Source: an uncultured Verrucomicrobiota bacterium
GTDB lineage: Bacteria; Verrucomicrobiota; Kiritimatiellia; CAIQIC01; Lenti-01
Reading direction: 5' to 3'
DNA: 64,000 bases
NCBI GenBank assembly: GCA_938003985.1
Contig: CALKWZ010000087.1
Location: 28,673-92,672 of the forward strand
Shown: in pieces, positions 45,290 to 54,260 of the stretch
How positions within the stretch are numbered: the first letter of the stretch is position 1
Layout: every line of letters starts with the position of its first letter
Notes under the pieces: model-generated
Databases searched by the model: none
What the model was told of the DNA's origin: nothing
Seen by the model: only the letters and a program-made list of their open reading frames with translations
Made by a program: the position numbers and the translations under genes

Positions 45290-46816
45290 ATGGAAAACGT
45301 TGCGGAACGCGAACAAGGAACGAACCGGAAATCCGACCTGGTTTCTCCCGGCGTGAAAACGCGGGGTGCGGCCCGGCGGATCGTGTTGCTTCTGGCGTGC
45401 TGCGGCGCGGCGTGGGCGGCCGCGGCGCGGGCGGATTCGTTCGCCGGCGCGGACTGGGCGGTGCGGTTCAACCGCCCGGACCAGACGACCACGACTTCAA
45501 GCATCTGGCCGGACGAATACGTGATCCGCGACGCGTTCCTGGCGCGCATCGACGCGCTGGGAAGCAACGACTGGGGCTGCCTGGCGACGTACACGTTTTC
45601 GGGCAATTCGGCCGCGGCGGGCGCGGCGGGGCCGGTTCTGCTGGCGATGAGCAACGCGCTGGCGCGCGGCGCCAAGCTGGCGTTCGTGGCGGACAACGGA
45701 GTGAACGTCGCCTCCAACTATTGGCCGGGCATTTCGCTGACGGGCCTCGCGTCGCGGGCGGGCAACAAGCTGGAGCTGTCGCGCGCGCCGGTCGACTGGG
45801 GCATCATGCACCACAAGGTCGGGGTGTTCTGGTACCGCGCGGCCACGCAGGCCTGGGTGCTCTCGGGTTCGTGGAACTTCACGGGCGGCGCCAGTTCCTA
45901 CCAGTGGAACGTCCTGGTGGAACTCCGGAACCGGGAACTGGCGACGGCCTGCTCGAACGAAATGCGCGAATTGCTTTCCGGGCGGTTCCACGCGAACACG
46001 AACAAGTCGCACGCGCACGACGGCGCGCGCTTCCGCTTGGCGGACATGTGGACCAACGGCTGGGTGCGCTTCGCGCCGTATCCGGACAAGACCTACGGCG
46101 GCTCCAACGCCCTGGCGGACGTCGTCGCCGCGATCGACGCCGCGACGAACGAAATCGTCTTCGCGCTCAACAAGCTGACCCGGCCGGACGTGGCCAACGC
46201 CCTGATTCGCGCCTGCGACCGCGGAGTGACCGTCCACGGCGCGTTTACCCGCAGCGACCTGGTCGCCACGAATCCGCTCAGCAGCTATCCGATCTATTCC
46301 ATGCTGCTGGAGCCCACGAACTACGCGACGGCCAACCGGGCGTTCCTGTACGACGCCTACGTCTCCGCCAAGCGGCTCGCCACCGACACGGGCGAAACCG
46401 ACCTGGTGCACGCGAAGTACATGGTGCTCGATCCGTACGGCGCCGCGCCGCTGGCGATCCACGGCTCCGCGAACTGGACGGAAGCCGCGCTGGTGGACGA
46501 TGCGTCGAACGACGAAAACGTGCTGTTCCTGCCGCACGCCGGCATCGCGCAGGCGTTCGCCGCCCAGTTCAACGCCATGACGGACGGCACGGTGCCGTGG
46601 TGCCGGCTGGAATCCGGCGGAGAGGCGGCGACCGGCCGGTTCGTCTATTGGCTGCCGACCACCAACCGCTACGAGGTGCTGTTCACCACCAACGTGCTGG
46701 ACGCCGGCACCTGGACCAACCGCGTGCAAAACCTGCCGCCGGGCCGCGGCACCAACGCGGTGCCGACGACGAACTCGTCGGCGCGCGGATTCTACCGCAT
46801 TCGGACCGTTCCCTGA
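45290..46816 (+). CDS. Secreted phospholipase D-like (HKD) protein with C-terminal FYR module
   Basis: 508 residues. After a short hydrophilic leader comes a signal-like segment (RRIVLLLACCGAAWAAAARA, about 43-62); a GTG at 45353 just before it may be the true start. Two PLD half-sites follow: HHKVGVFW at 174, then GSWNFTGG, and HAKYMVLD at 374, then HGSANWTEAAL. The second half is canonical HxKxxxxD, while the first has Trp where the Asp is expected. Two-motif secreted members include nucleases and phospholipases; the PLDc_2-like layout favours a nuclease-type enzyme. Residues about 450-508 form the C-terminal beta module ending GFYRIRTVP, shared in type with the protein at 15799. It follows the anchored protein by 22 bases. 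Confidence 0.82.
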   Translation: MENVAEREQGTNRKSDLVSPGVKTRGAARRIVLLLACCGAAWAAAARADSFAGADWAVRFNRPDQTTTTSSIWPDEYVIRDAFLARIDALGSNDWGCLATYTFSGNSAAAGAAGPVLLAMSNALARGAKLAFVADNGVNVASNYWPGISLTGLASRAGNKLELSRAPVDWGIMHHKVGVFWYRAATQAWVLSGSWNFTGGASSYQWNVLVELRNRELATACSNEMRELLSGRFHANTNKSHAHDGARFRLADMWTNGWVRFAPYPDKTYGGSNALADVVAAIDAATNEIVFALNKLTRPDVANALIRACDRGVTVHGAFTRSDLVATNPLSSYPIYSMLLEPTNYATANRAFLYDAYVSAKRLATDTGETDLVHAKYMVLDPYGAAPLAIHGSANWTEAALVDDASNDENVLFLPHAGIAQAFAAQFNAMTDGTVPWCRLESGGEAATGRFVYWLPTTNRYEVLFTTNVLDAGTWTNRVQNLPPGRGTNAVPTTNSSARGFYRIRTVP

Positions 46817-46823
46817 GAAGGGA

Positions 46824-47690
46824 CTATTCGACCAAAACGAACCGGGCGTTTTTCCAGACGCCGCGGCGGGCGTTGAGGACGTCGCCGAAGGGTTCGAAGA
46901 GCCAGAAGGATTCCGCGCCGGCTTTCGACAGGCTGCCGGCGCAGTAGAGGGGGACGGAGGTGCCGGGCAGGAAATAGGTGTAGGGCCGGTGGTTGTGGCC
47001 GTGCAGCAACACCAGGTTTTCCCGTCCGCGCAGCACGTGCAGCAAGGCGCGGGAATTGCGCAGGCCGTGGAAGAAGCCGGATTCGTCGAACGGATAGTGG
47101 GTCATCAGGAACACGTGCCGGCGGGCGGCGATTTCCGGGCGGTCGAGCAGGGCTTTCAGCGCGTCGAGTTCCAGCGCCGGCACCCGGCCGCTGGAATTCC
47201 AGAAATTGAAGTTGGGCCGCGAGGTGTTGAACGCGATGGCCGCGGCGTCGTCGCCCAGCCAGCGCACGAGCGGATAGCCGGTCGGCGCGGCGGCTTCGGG
47301 CAAATCGGACCGGACCAGCGGCGCGAAATGCTTGCGGTGGAGAACGAGCGAGGAGCGGGTATAGAGATCGTGGTTGCCGGGCACGGCGAGGGCGCCGCGC
47401 CGGGCCAGGCCCAGCGTTTCGGCGAGGCGCGGGGCCGCTTCGGCGAATTCGCGTTCGAGGCCGAAGTTGAGCGTGTCGCCCGTGAACAGGACGTAGTCGA
47501 CCGGCTCGCGCCGCAGAAAATCGTTCAACCCGTTGAGCTTCTGGATGGCCTCGGCGTATTTCGAGCCGCGGCGCAGGTGGAAATTGACGAGGGCGACGAG
47601 GCGCTTCGGATGGAAGAGTTCCGGCGTGCGGAACGCGCCGGCGGGAAAGGGCAGGTGCACGTCGCTGAAATGCAGGATGCGGAGGCTCAT
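46824..47690 (-). CDS. Calcineurin-like metallophosphoesterase
   Basis: A 288-residue cytoplasmic-type phosphoesterase with the full metal-site series: ILHFSDVHLP at residue 4, VLFTGDTLNFG, VPGNHDLYTR, MTHYPFDE and LLHGHNHRPY. The gap pattern resembles cyclic-nucleotide or Icc-like phosphodiesterases, but the substrate cannot be told. I chose the ATG at 47690 (GAGCCTCC region upstream is weak); the longer in-frame start at 48008 runs antisense through the XdhC gene. It is convergent with the PLD-like gene and divergent from xdhC. Confidence 0.88.
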   Translation of the reverse strand: MSLRILHFSDVHLPFPAGAFRTPELFHPKRLVALVNFHLRRGSKYAEAIQKLNGLNDFLRREPVDYVLFTGDTLNFGLEREFAEAAPRLAETLGLARRGALAVPGNHDLYTRSSLVLHRKHFAPLVRSDLPEAAAPTGYPLVRWLGDDAAAIAFNTSRPNFNFWNSSGRVPALELDALKALLDRPEIAARRHVFLMTHYPFDESGFFHGLRNSRALLHVLRGRENLVLLHGHNHRPYTYFLPGTSVPLYCAGSLSKAGAESFWLFEPFGDVLNARRGVWKNARFVLVE

Positions 47691-47784
47691 GCGGCGCACT
47701 GTAGCCGGGGCGCGGGCGGGTGGCAAGGCCGCGGCGCGGGATTTGCGCCTTGAGGCAGCGGCCCGGTCGGCTATCATGGCCCGC

Positions 47785-48807
47785 ATGAAAGACGTGATGG
47801 CGACGGTGCAGGCGTGGGACGCGGACGGTTTGGCGAGCGCCGAGGCGATTTTGGCGGGGGTGCAGCATTCGTCGCCCCGGCCGGCCGGCGCGCGGCTCGT
47901 CGTGAACGAAAAAGGGGAAGTCGCCGGAGCCGTTTCGATGGGCTGCGTGGAAAGCGACCTGCGGGAACATCTGCTGGCGCTGCTGCGCGGCGAAAGCGCG
48001 CCGCGCATGGTGCATTACGGCCGGGGGTTCGCCGCGGCGCTGGAAGTGGGCCTCACCTGCGGCGGCGAAATCGACGTTTGGCTGCGCAAGCACGATTCGG
48101 GCAGCGCGGCGTGGCGAGACCTGCGCGCGCTGGCGCCGGATGCCCGGGCCGTCCTGCTGACGCACCTGGGGGGCGATTCGGAGCAGATTTTCCTGCGGCC
48201 GGGCGATGCGCCGCCGCCGGAACTGGCCGCGGCGCTGGCCGACGTCTGGACGCGCGGCGGCGTGCGCCAGCTCGCGGCCGAAGCGGAACACTGGCTGGCG
48301 GAACTGATCGCGCCGGAACCGCGGCTGTTCATCGTGGGCGCCTCGCCCATCGCGACGGCGCTGGCCGATCTGGCGGCGCGGGTCGGCTTCCGGGTGGCGG
48401 TCGTGGATCCGCGGCGGGACTTCGCGCGGGCGGAGCTGTTTCCGGCCGGCACGGCGCTGCTGCACCGCTGGCCGGAAGAAGGTCTGGCGGAAGCCGGCCT
48501 CGACGAACACGGCTACGTGGCGGTGTTGGCCCACGACGCCAAGCTCGACGTCCCGGCGCTGTCCGCGGCGCTGCGGGCGAAGTGCCGCTACGTCGGCTTG
48601 CTCGGCAGCGCGGGCACGCAGGCGGACCGGCGCGCGGCGCTGCGCGCGGCGGGGTTCGCGGCCGCCGACGTGGACCGCATCCGCGGCCCCATCGGCCTGA
48701 AAGGCGTCGGCGCGCTCGAACCGGCGGAAATCGCCGTGTCGATCCTGGCGGAACTGGTCATGGCGCGGCGCGGAAAACTGGAAACGGGCGGAGGGGAGGG
48801 ACGGTGA
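47785..48807 (+). CDS. XdhC/CoxI family protein
   Basis: A 340-residue protein of the XdhC family, which binds molybdenum cofactor and inserts it into xanthine dehydrogenase-type hydroxylases. The N-terminal XdhC/CoxI domain (to about 100) has SSPRPAGARLVV and SMGCVESDLREHL; the C-terminal Rossmann domain has LFIVGASPIATALADLAARVGF near 180 and RYVGLLGSAGTQADR. The ending PIGLKGVGALEPAEIAVSILAEL matches the family motif, with GVG for the usual IGA. No hydroxylase subunits lie nearby. ATG 47776 is an alternative start. The next gene is coupled by GTGA. Confidence 0.87.
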   Translation: MKDVMATVQAWDADGLASAEAILAGVQHSSPRPAGARLVVNEKGEVAGAVSMGCVESDLREHLLALLRGESAPRMVHYGRGFAAALEVGLTCGGEIDVWLRKHDSGSAAWRDLRALAPDARAVLLTHLGGDSEQIFLRPGDAPPPELAAALADVWTRGGVRQLAAEAEHWLAELIAPEPRLFIVGASPIATALADLAARVGFRVAVVDPRRDFARAELFPAGTALLHRWPEEGLAEAGLDEHGYVAVLAHDAKLDVPALSAALRAKCRYVGLLGSAGTQADRRAALRAAGFAAADVDRIRGPIGLKGVGALEPAEIAVSILAELVMARRGKLETGGGEGR

Positions 48808-48812
48808 ACTTC

Positions 48813-49493
48813 ATGGAAAAAATGCTCGCGGCGAAACCGTTCGTTTGTCCGAATTGCGGCCAGGCGCTCCCGCTGGCCGACGTGAACGTCGCCCAGGACG
48901 TGGCGCTGTGCCGCGCCTGCAACTACACGGGCCCGTTTTTGGCCGCGTCGACGGTGCCGCGGCTGACCGACGAGGAATTGGCCCGCCCGCCGAAGCGCGT
49001 GAGCCTCAAGCGGGAATTCGGCGATGCGCTGACGGTCGTCTGCCGGCCGCGCCGCGGCACGCTGTGGTTTCTGATCCCGTTCACGGCCTTTTGGTCGGGG
49101 ATTTCGATGGCGGGCATCTACGGCTCCCAGATCGCGAGCGGAAGCTTCGATCCCAAGCTGAGCCTGTTTGGTTTGCCGTTCCTGGCCGGCACGGTCGTGC
49201 TGGTGACCATCATCTTGTATTGCCTGTTCGGCCGGACGGCGGTGACGCTGTCGAAAGGGCGCATCCGGGTCTTCACGGGCCTGTTCGGGCTGGGGCGGAC
49301 GCGGGAAATGGATTGCGGGCCGGGCACGACGGTGACGATCGGGCAATCGGGCTACCGGGTGAACAACGTGACGCAGCCGGAAATCGTGGTGGCGAGCGGT
49401 GAAAACCAACTGAAATTCGGGGCCATGGCCATTCCGAGCGATGCGTTGCCGTACGTCGCGGCGGTCTTGCGCCGGGCGGCCGGCGGCGGGTAG
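48813..49493 (+). CDS. Zinc-ribbon membrane protein of unknown function
   Basis: 226 residues. A CPNCG...CRACN zinc ribbon lies at about 12-40, followed by a basic linker, then two membrane segments (FLIPFTAFWSGISMAGIY and GTVVLVTIILYCLF), and a C-terminal soluble beta domain of about 90 residues (VTLSKGRIRVFTGLFGLGR). I recognise no named family; the layout resembles PH-like/DUF membrane proteins with a leading zinc ribbon. A strong GGAGGGGAGGG (48790-48800) lies upstream. A GTG at 48804 overlapping the xdhC stop is an equally likely start. Confidence 0.72.
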   Translation: MEKMLAAKPFVCPNCGQALPLADVNVAQDVALCRACNYTGPFLAASTVPRLTDEELARPPKRVSLKREFGDALTVVCRPRRGTLWFLIPFTAFWSGISMAGIYGSQIASGSFDPKLSLFGLPFLAGTVVLVTIILYCLFGRTAVTLSKGRIRVFTGLFGLGRTREMDCGPGTTVTIGQSGYRVNNVTQPEIVVASGENQLKFGAMAIPSDALPYVAAVLRRAAGGG

Positions 49494-49503
49494 AGTGGCC
49501 GGC

Positions 49504-50214
49504 ATGGGCAGCATCGCGGAAAACCTGGAATCGGTCCAAGCGCGGGTCGCGGCGGCGTGCGCGCGCGCCGGCCGCGCGCCGGACGCGGTGCGTCTGCTGG
49601 CGGTGTCGAAAACCTATGGCCCGGACGCCGTGCGGGCGGCCGCCGCGGCCGGCCAGCGGCTCTTCGGCGAAAACCGCGTGCAGGAAGCCGCCGCCAAGAT
49701 CCCGGAATGCCCCGGAAACCTGGAATGGCACCTGATCGGGCACCTGCAAAGCAACAAGGCGGCGCTGGCCGCGCGGCTTTTCGACTGGGTGCATTCGGCG
49801 GATTCCGCAAAGCTGCTGGAAGCCCTGGACCGCCACGCCGCGGAAGCGGGCCGGTCGCTGCGGGCGCTGGTGCAGGTCAACGTGTCGGGCGAACGCTCGA
49901 AGTCGGGCCTGGCGCCCGCGGCCGTGCCGGAAGTGCTGGCGCTGGCCCACCGGCTGCGGAACGTGCAGATCGTCGGCTTGATGACGATTCCGCCGCTGGC
50001 GGAAGATCCGGAAACGGCGCGGCCGTGTTTCCGGAAATTGCGGGAGTTGCGCGGGGAGTGGGCGGCGGCGACGGGACTCGAACTGCCCGAGCTGTCGATG
50101 GGCATGACGCACGATCTGGACGTCGCGATCGAGGAAGGCGCCACGTTCGTGCGCGTGGGCACGGGGATTTTCGGCGCGCGGGCGCGGCCCGCGGAAGGAG
50201 CGGAAGAGGCATGA
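49504..50214 (+). CDS. YggS/PLPBP family pyridoxal-phosphate homeostasis protein
   Basis: A 236-residue alanine-racemase-fold PLP carrier. PLP-lysine motif LLAVSKTYG near 38, then GENRVQEA, WHLIGHLQSNK, VQVNVSGERSKSG, GLMTIPP, LSMGMTHDLDVAIEEGAT and VRVGTGIFGAR. The proC gene follows with an ATGA overlap, and yggS-proC adjacency is conserved across many bacteria. The start at 49504 gives the normal family length. Confidence 0.94.
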   Translation: MGSIAENLESVQARVAAACARAGRAPDAVRLLAVSKTYGPDAVRAAAAAGQRLFGENRVQEAAAKIPECPGNLEWHLIGHLQSNKAALAARLFDWVHSADSAKLLEALDRHAAEAGRSLRALVQVNVSGERSKSGLAPAAVPEVLALAHRLRNVQIVGLMTIPPLAEDPETARPCFRKLRELRGEWAAATGLELPELSMGMTHDLDVAIEEGATFVRVGTGIFGARARPAEGAEEA

Positions 50215-51014
50215 AAAGCAAACGCATCGCGTTTCTGGGCGGCGGCAACATGGCGGAAGCGATCGTCGGCGGCCTGCTGGCCGGCGGCGTATCCATGGAG
50301 CGCAACGTCGTGGTGGCGGACGTCGCGGCGGATCGCCGCGCGCTGCTGGAAGGCAAATACGGCATCGGCGCGACGGCCGAGAACGCCGCGGCGGTGCGCG
50401 GCGCGGACGTCGTCGTGCTGGCGGTGAAGCCGCAACAGGTGCCGGAAGCCCTCGCGGCGGCGCGGGAGGCGTTCACGGACCAGCAATTGCTGATATCCAT
50501 CTGCGCGGGGTTGCCGACCGCCGCGCTGGAAAAACAGATGCCGGCGCGGACGGTGCGGGCGATGCCGAACCTGCCGGCGCTGGTGCGCCGCGGCGTGACG
50601 GCGATCTGCGCCGGCGCGCGCGCGACCGCCGCGGACCTGGCCTTGGCCGAACAGCTGTTCGCGGCGGTGGGCGTCACGGTGCGCCTGCCGGAAAGCCAGA
50701 TGAACGAGGTGACGGCGCTCAGCGGCAGCGGGCCCGGCTACGTCTTCGCGTTCATCGAGGCGATGGAGGAAGCCGCGGTCGAAATGGGCCTGCCGCCGGA
50801 AACGGCGCGGAAAATGGCGATCGAAACCGTGCGCGGCGCGGCGGAACTGGCCGCGCAGACCGGCGAGGATCCGGCGGAACTCCGGCGCCGGGTCAGTTCG
50901 AAGGGCGGGACGACGCTGGCGGGCCTGGCGGCGATGGCCTCGAGCGGGTTTTCGTCGGCGGTGGCGGCCGGCATGCAGGCGGCGCGCGACCGCGCCGCGG
51001 AATTGGCGAGGTAG
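50211..51014 (+). CDS. proC: Pyrroline-5-carboxylate reductase
   Basis: A 267-residue enzyme for the last step of proline synthesis. The NADP-binding FLGGGNMAEAIVGGLL is at residue 8, AVKPQQVPEAL near 65, RAMPNLPALVRRGVTAI near 120, and the family signature ALSGSGPGYVFAFIEAM near 168, with SSKGGTTLAGL near 233. It is coupled by ATGA to yggS and followed after three bases by an AsmA-like gene. Confidence 0.95.
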   Translation: MKSKRIAFLGGGNMAEAIVGGLLAGGVSMERNVVVADVAADRRALLEGKYGIGATAENAAAVRGADVVVLAVKPQQVPEALAAAREAFTDQQLLISICAGLPTAALEKQMPARTVRAMPNLPALVRRGVTAICAGARATAADLALAEQLFAAVGVTVRLPESQMNEVTALSGSGPGYVFAFIEAMEEAAVEMGLPPETARKMAIETVRGAAELAAQTGEDPAELRRRVSSKGGTTLAGLAAMASSGFSSAVAAGMQAARDRAAELAR

Positions 51015-51017
51015 CGC

Positions 51018-51875
51018 ATGGAAGCCGTTCGCTCCCATTCTCTCGGCCGGACGCTGGGCTCCTGGCTGTGGAAACTGGCGCTGGTCCTGGCGCTGGTCTA
51101 CGGCGCGCTGCAGATCCTGGTGCGCACGGACGTGTTCCGCGCGCAGGTCGAAGACGAATTGTCCCGCCTGGCCGGCATGGAAGTCCGCATCGGCCGCATG
51201 CGGGCCACGGAATCGCTGAATCTCAAGATCCGCGACACGATCGGGATTTCGGACGTGGCGGGCATCGAGGCCCGGGTGGCGCGCGTGCGCTGGCGGCTGT
51301 TGCGGCCGCGGGGCGCGCCCATGCTGGATTCGGTCCGCGTGGACGGCTTGGCGCTGACCATCGCTCCCGACGAAACCGGCGCGATCCAGCCGGCGTTCAT
51401 GGCGCCGTTCTCGCGCAGCGTCTTCGCGTGGACGGGCCTGGCCGCGCCCAAGGAACTGGCCGCTGCGAAGCCGCCGGCCGACGTCGCGGCGCCGGCCAGG
51501 AAACCGGGCGCGCCCCGGGCGCTGGAAGACTGGCTCGGCGGCCCGCTGGTGCTTCAGGACGTGTCGGTCCGCTGGCAGGACGCGCAGGGCCGCTTGCAGG
51601 CGTCCGTGTCCGGCCTGGACGTGGTCTGGACGCCGCTGGTGACGCCGCGCGGCCGGCGGGTGTCGCATCTGGATTTCCGGGCGGCGGAAATCCAGGTCGT
51701 CAATGGCCCGCGGATCGCGGATCTGCGGCTGGAAATGGTCGCGGTGGCAGGCCAGCGGTTCCTCGTCAATCTGCAGGCGGCGGACTGGGGCGGCGCCGAG
51801 CCGCCGCCGGCGCCCGGCGCGGAAGCCCGCGAATTGCTCGATGCCATGGACGTGCCCCTCGACGTCCGTCCGTGA
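51018..51875 (+). CDS. AsmA-like inner-membrane-anchored protein
   Basis: A 285-residue protein with one N-terminal membrane helix (LWKLALVLALVYGALQILV, about 18-36) and a periplasmic beta-rich part. RAQVEDELSRLAGMEVRIGR and LDSVRVDGLALTI resemble the N-terminal repeats of AsmA/TamB-type proteins that bridge the envelope. A Pro/Ala-rich linker sits near 140-165. Shorter than typical AsmA, so only a family-level resemblance is claimed. It starts three bases after proC. Confidence 0.65.
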   Translation: MEAVRSHSLGRTLGSWLWKLALVLALVYGALQILVRTDVFRAQVEDELSRLAGMEVRIGRMRATESLNLKIRDTIGISDVAGIEARVARVRWRLLRPRGAPMLDSVRVDGLALTIAPDETGAIQPAFMAPFSRSVFAWTGLAAPKELAAAKPPADVAAPARKPGAPRALEDWLGGPLVLQDVSVRWQDAQGRLQASVSGLDVVWTPLVTPRGRRVSHLDFRAAEIQVVNGPRIADLRLEMVAVAGQRFLVNLQAADWGGAEPPPAPGAEARELLDAMDVPLDVRP

Positions 51876-51878
51876 ACC

Positions 51879-51912
51879 GCCCCCCCCGCGGGAGGGGGCT
51901 TGCATTTTCCGG
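51879..51912 (+). terminator. Possible terminator after the AsmA-like gene
   Basis: GCCCCC...GGGGGC (51879-51884 with 51894-51899) forms a short GC-rich hairpin directly after the stop, followed by TTGCATTTT. The T tract is interrupted, so confidence is moderate. Confidence 0.5.
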
Positions 51913-51946
51913 CGGGATGGGGTAGAACGCGCGGACTGTTCGGCTG

Positions 51947-52023
51947 GTGGATATAGCTCAACTTGGTAGAGCACCAGATTGTGGTTCTGGCTGTTGCGGG
52001 TTCAAATCCCGTTATCCACCCCA
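51947..52023 (+). tRNA. tRNA-His (GTG)
   Basis: Acceptor GTGGATA/TATCCAC, D arm GCTC...GAGC, anticodon stem CCAGA/TCTGG around TTGTGGT (anticodon GTG), T arm GCGGG-TTCAAAT-CCCGT. A G precedes the acceptor at 51946 and can pair with C73 (52020), the hallmark G-1:C73 of tRNA-His. CCA is encoded at 52021-52023. Confidence 0.97.
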
Positions 52024-52161
52024 CCTTTTCCGGGGCGCGGGGGCGTTCATTTCACGGTTGCGGCGACACCCTTTTTTGTATAGGGTGCGCATTTCCGTGG
52101 CCGGACTTCCCGTCCGGCCGGTTCTCGACGAACGGCAAGGCTAAACGAAGGATAGGCAACT

Positions 52162-54183
52162 ATGAAGGATATCCCGATCGCGGACGTGCGCAATTTCGTT
52201 TTGGTGGGCCATACGGGCAGCGGCAAGACGTCGCTGGTGGATGCCCTGCTGTTCAAGTTGGGCGTGAACGACCGATTGGGAAATCCCGGCGACGGCACGA
52301 GCGCGGCGGACTGGACCGACGAGGAAAAGAACCGCAAGATCACGGTCTGGGCGAAGCCGTTCGACGCCGTCTGGCGCCCGAAGGGCGGCAAGGCGCTGCG
52401 CTTGGCGATGCTGGACACGCCGGGGTATGCCGATTTCTACGGCCAGGTGGTCGCCGCCACCAGCGTCGCCGATGCGGCGGTGGTCGTCGTGGACGCGACG
52501 GCCGGCGTGCAGGTCGGCACCGTCCGTTCCTGGAAGCGCTGCGAGGCGCTCGGTCTGCCGCGGGCGATCGTCATCACGGGGCTGGACAAGGAAAACGCCG
52601 ACTTCGACGGCACGGTGGCGGCCCTGCAGGACGTCTGGGGCGCCCGCTGCGAGGTGGTGACCTTCCCGACGGCCGACAAGAAGGGCGTCGTCGACGCCCT
52701 CTCGGCCACGGGCGGCAAGGCGGACGAAATCCGCGCGAAGCTGACCGACGTGGCGGCGGAGTCCAGCGACGAACTCATTGAAAAGGTGCTCGGCGGCGAA
52801 ACGCTCACGGCCGACGAACTGTCCGCCGGCCTGCGGGCTTCCGTGGCGCAGGCGAAATTCATTCCGATCTTCGCCGTCATGGCGCGGCAGTCGGTCGGGC
52901 TCGACGAACTGCTCGCCGGTTTCGCGCGGCTGCTGCCGAGTCCCGCGGACCGCCCGGGCCAGGACGCCGCCGGCAACGCGGTGAATCCCGCGGCCGATGC
53001 GCCGCTCGTGGCGCAGGTCTGGCGCTCGATCAACGATCCGTTCGTGGGGCAGTTGACGCTGGCCCGCATCTGGGGCGGCACGCTCCGGGAAAAAAGCGAA
53101 GTGTTCAACGCCGTCAAGGAACAGAAGGAAACCGTCGGCACGATCTATTTCCTCAACGGCAAGAAACAGGAGACGGTTCCCGAAGCCCAGGCGGGCGACG
53201 TGGTCGCGCTGGCGAAGCTGAAGGCCACGGCCCTCAACGACGTGCTCTGTGCCCCCGGCAAGCCCGTCCAGCTGCCTCCGATCGTCTTCCCGAACCCCGT
53301 GGTCTCCTTCGCGGTGCATCCCAAGACGCAGGGCGACGAAGACAAGCTGGGCCAGGGCCTGCACCGCGTGGCGGAAGACGATCCGACGCTCCACGTGCAG
53401 CGCAACGACGAGACCCACGAGCTGATCATCACCGGCGTCGGCGACGTGCAGATCGACGCCGCCATGGACCGCATGAAAGCCCGCAGCAAGGTGGAAGTGA
53501 CCCTCAGCACGCCGAAGGTGGCCTACAAGGAAACCGTGACGGCCAAGGGCGAAGGCCACTACAAGCACAAGAAGCAGTCCGGCGGCCGCGGCCAGTACGG
53601 CGAAGTCTATCTGCGCATCGAGCCCAAGAAGCCGGGCGTCGACCATTGGTTCGTGGACGGCATCGTCGGCACGAGCATTCCCCGCAACTTCCTCCCGGCG
53701 ATCGAAAAGGGCCTGGTGGAAGGCATGCAGCGCGGCGCCGTGGCCGGCTACCCCGTGGTCAACACCATGGTGACGGTCTACGACGGCAGCTCCCACGACG
53801 TGGACAGCTCCGAAATCGCGTTCAAGATCGCCTCGCGCACCGCCTTCAAGGACGGCATGAGCAAGGCCAAGCCGGTGCTCCTCGAGCCCATCATGAACAT
53901 CCGCGTGACGATCCCGGGCGAGTTCATGGGCGATTGCACGGGCGACCTGAACCACCGCCGCGGGCGCATCATGGGCATGGAGTCGGAAGACGGCATGCAG
54001 GTCATCGTGGCCGAAGTGCCCCAGGCCGAAGTGTTCAAGTATTCTTCCGAACTGCGCTCGATGACCGGCGGCCGCGGATCTTTCGAGATGTCCTTCAACC
54101 GCTACGACGTCGTTCCGGCGAACGTGGCCCAGAAGGTCGTCGCCGAAGCCGCGAAGAACAAGCAGGCCGAGGAAGAAGAATAA
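52162..54183 (+). CDS. EF-G-like translational GTPase (paralogue-type)
   Basis: 673 residues with the EF-G domain order: GTPase G domain (about 1-260), domain II (about 290-370), III, IV (about 460-590) and V. G1 is VGHTGSGKTSL at 15-25. G3 reads DTPGYADF at 85, with Tyr where canonical EF-G has the catalytic His of DTPGHVDF; this Tyr is typical of EF-G-like paralogues. G4 should be NKxD, but the matching stretch is TGLDKENADFD near 138, so the guanine-specificity Asn and Lys are missing. Domain IV keeps KHKKQSGGRGQYGEV. A canonical fusA is expected elsewhere. yebC follows 77 bases downstream, suggesting a shared role in translation. Confidence 0.87.
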   Translation: MKDIPIADVRNFVLVGHTGSGKTSLVDALLFKLGVNDRLGNPGDGTSAADWTDEEKNRKITVWAKPFDAVWRPKGGKALRLAMLDTPGYADFYGQVVAATSVADAAVVVVDATAGVQVGTVRSWKRCEALGLPRAIVITGLDKENADFDGTVAALQDVWGARCEVVTFPTADKKGVVDALSATGGKADEIRAKLTDVAAESSDELIEKVLGGETLTADELSAGLRASVAQAKFIPIFAVMARQSVGLDELLAGFARLLPSPADRPGQDAAGNAVNPAADAPLVAQVWRSINDPFVGQLTLARIWGGTLREKSEVFNAVKEQKETVGTIYFLNGKKQETVPEAQAGDVVALAKLKATALNDVLCAPGKPVQLPPIVFPNPVVSFAVHPKTQGDEDKLGQGLHRVAEDDPTLHVQRNDETHELIITGVGDVQIDAAMDRMKARSKVEVTLSTPKVAYKETVTAKGEGHYKHKKQSGGRGQYGEVYLRIEPKKPGVDHWFVDGIVGTSIPRNFLPAIEKGLVEGMQRGAVAGYPVVNTMVTVYDGSSHDVDSSEIAFKIASRTAFKDGMSKAKPVLLEPIMNIRVTIPGEFMGDCTGDLNHRRGRIMGMESEDGMQVIVAEVPQAEVFKYSSELRSMTGGRGSFEMSFNRYDVVPANVAQKVVAEAAKNKQAEEEE

Positions 54184-54260
54184 CCCCATCCGGTTGAACG
54201 GATTTTCATGCCGCGGGAAGACCGCGGCGCGCCGGCGCGGCCGGCGGGAAGGAACGAGGC

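Noticed and set aside
38684..46816. Integrated phage or transposon as carrier of the peptidase/PLD block
   Set aside because: No integrase, transposase, terminal repeats or tRNA-adjacent attachment duplication could be seen; base composition matches the flanks.
52067..52087. CACCCT/AGGGTG hairpin before the EF-G-like gene as a terminator for tRNA-His
   Set aside because: The T run is in the loop rather than after the stem, so it does not fit a rho-independent terminator, and promoter spacing there is poor.
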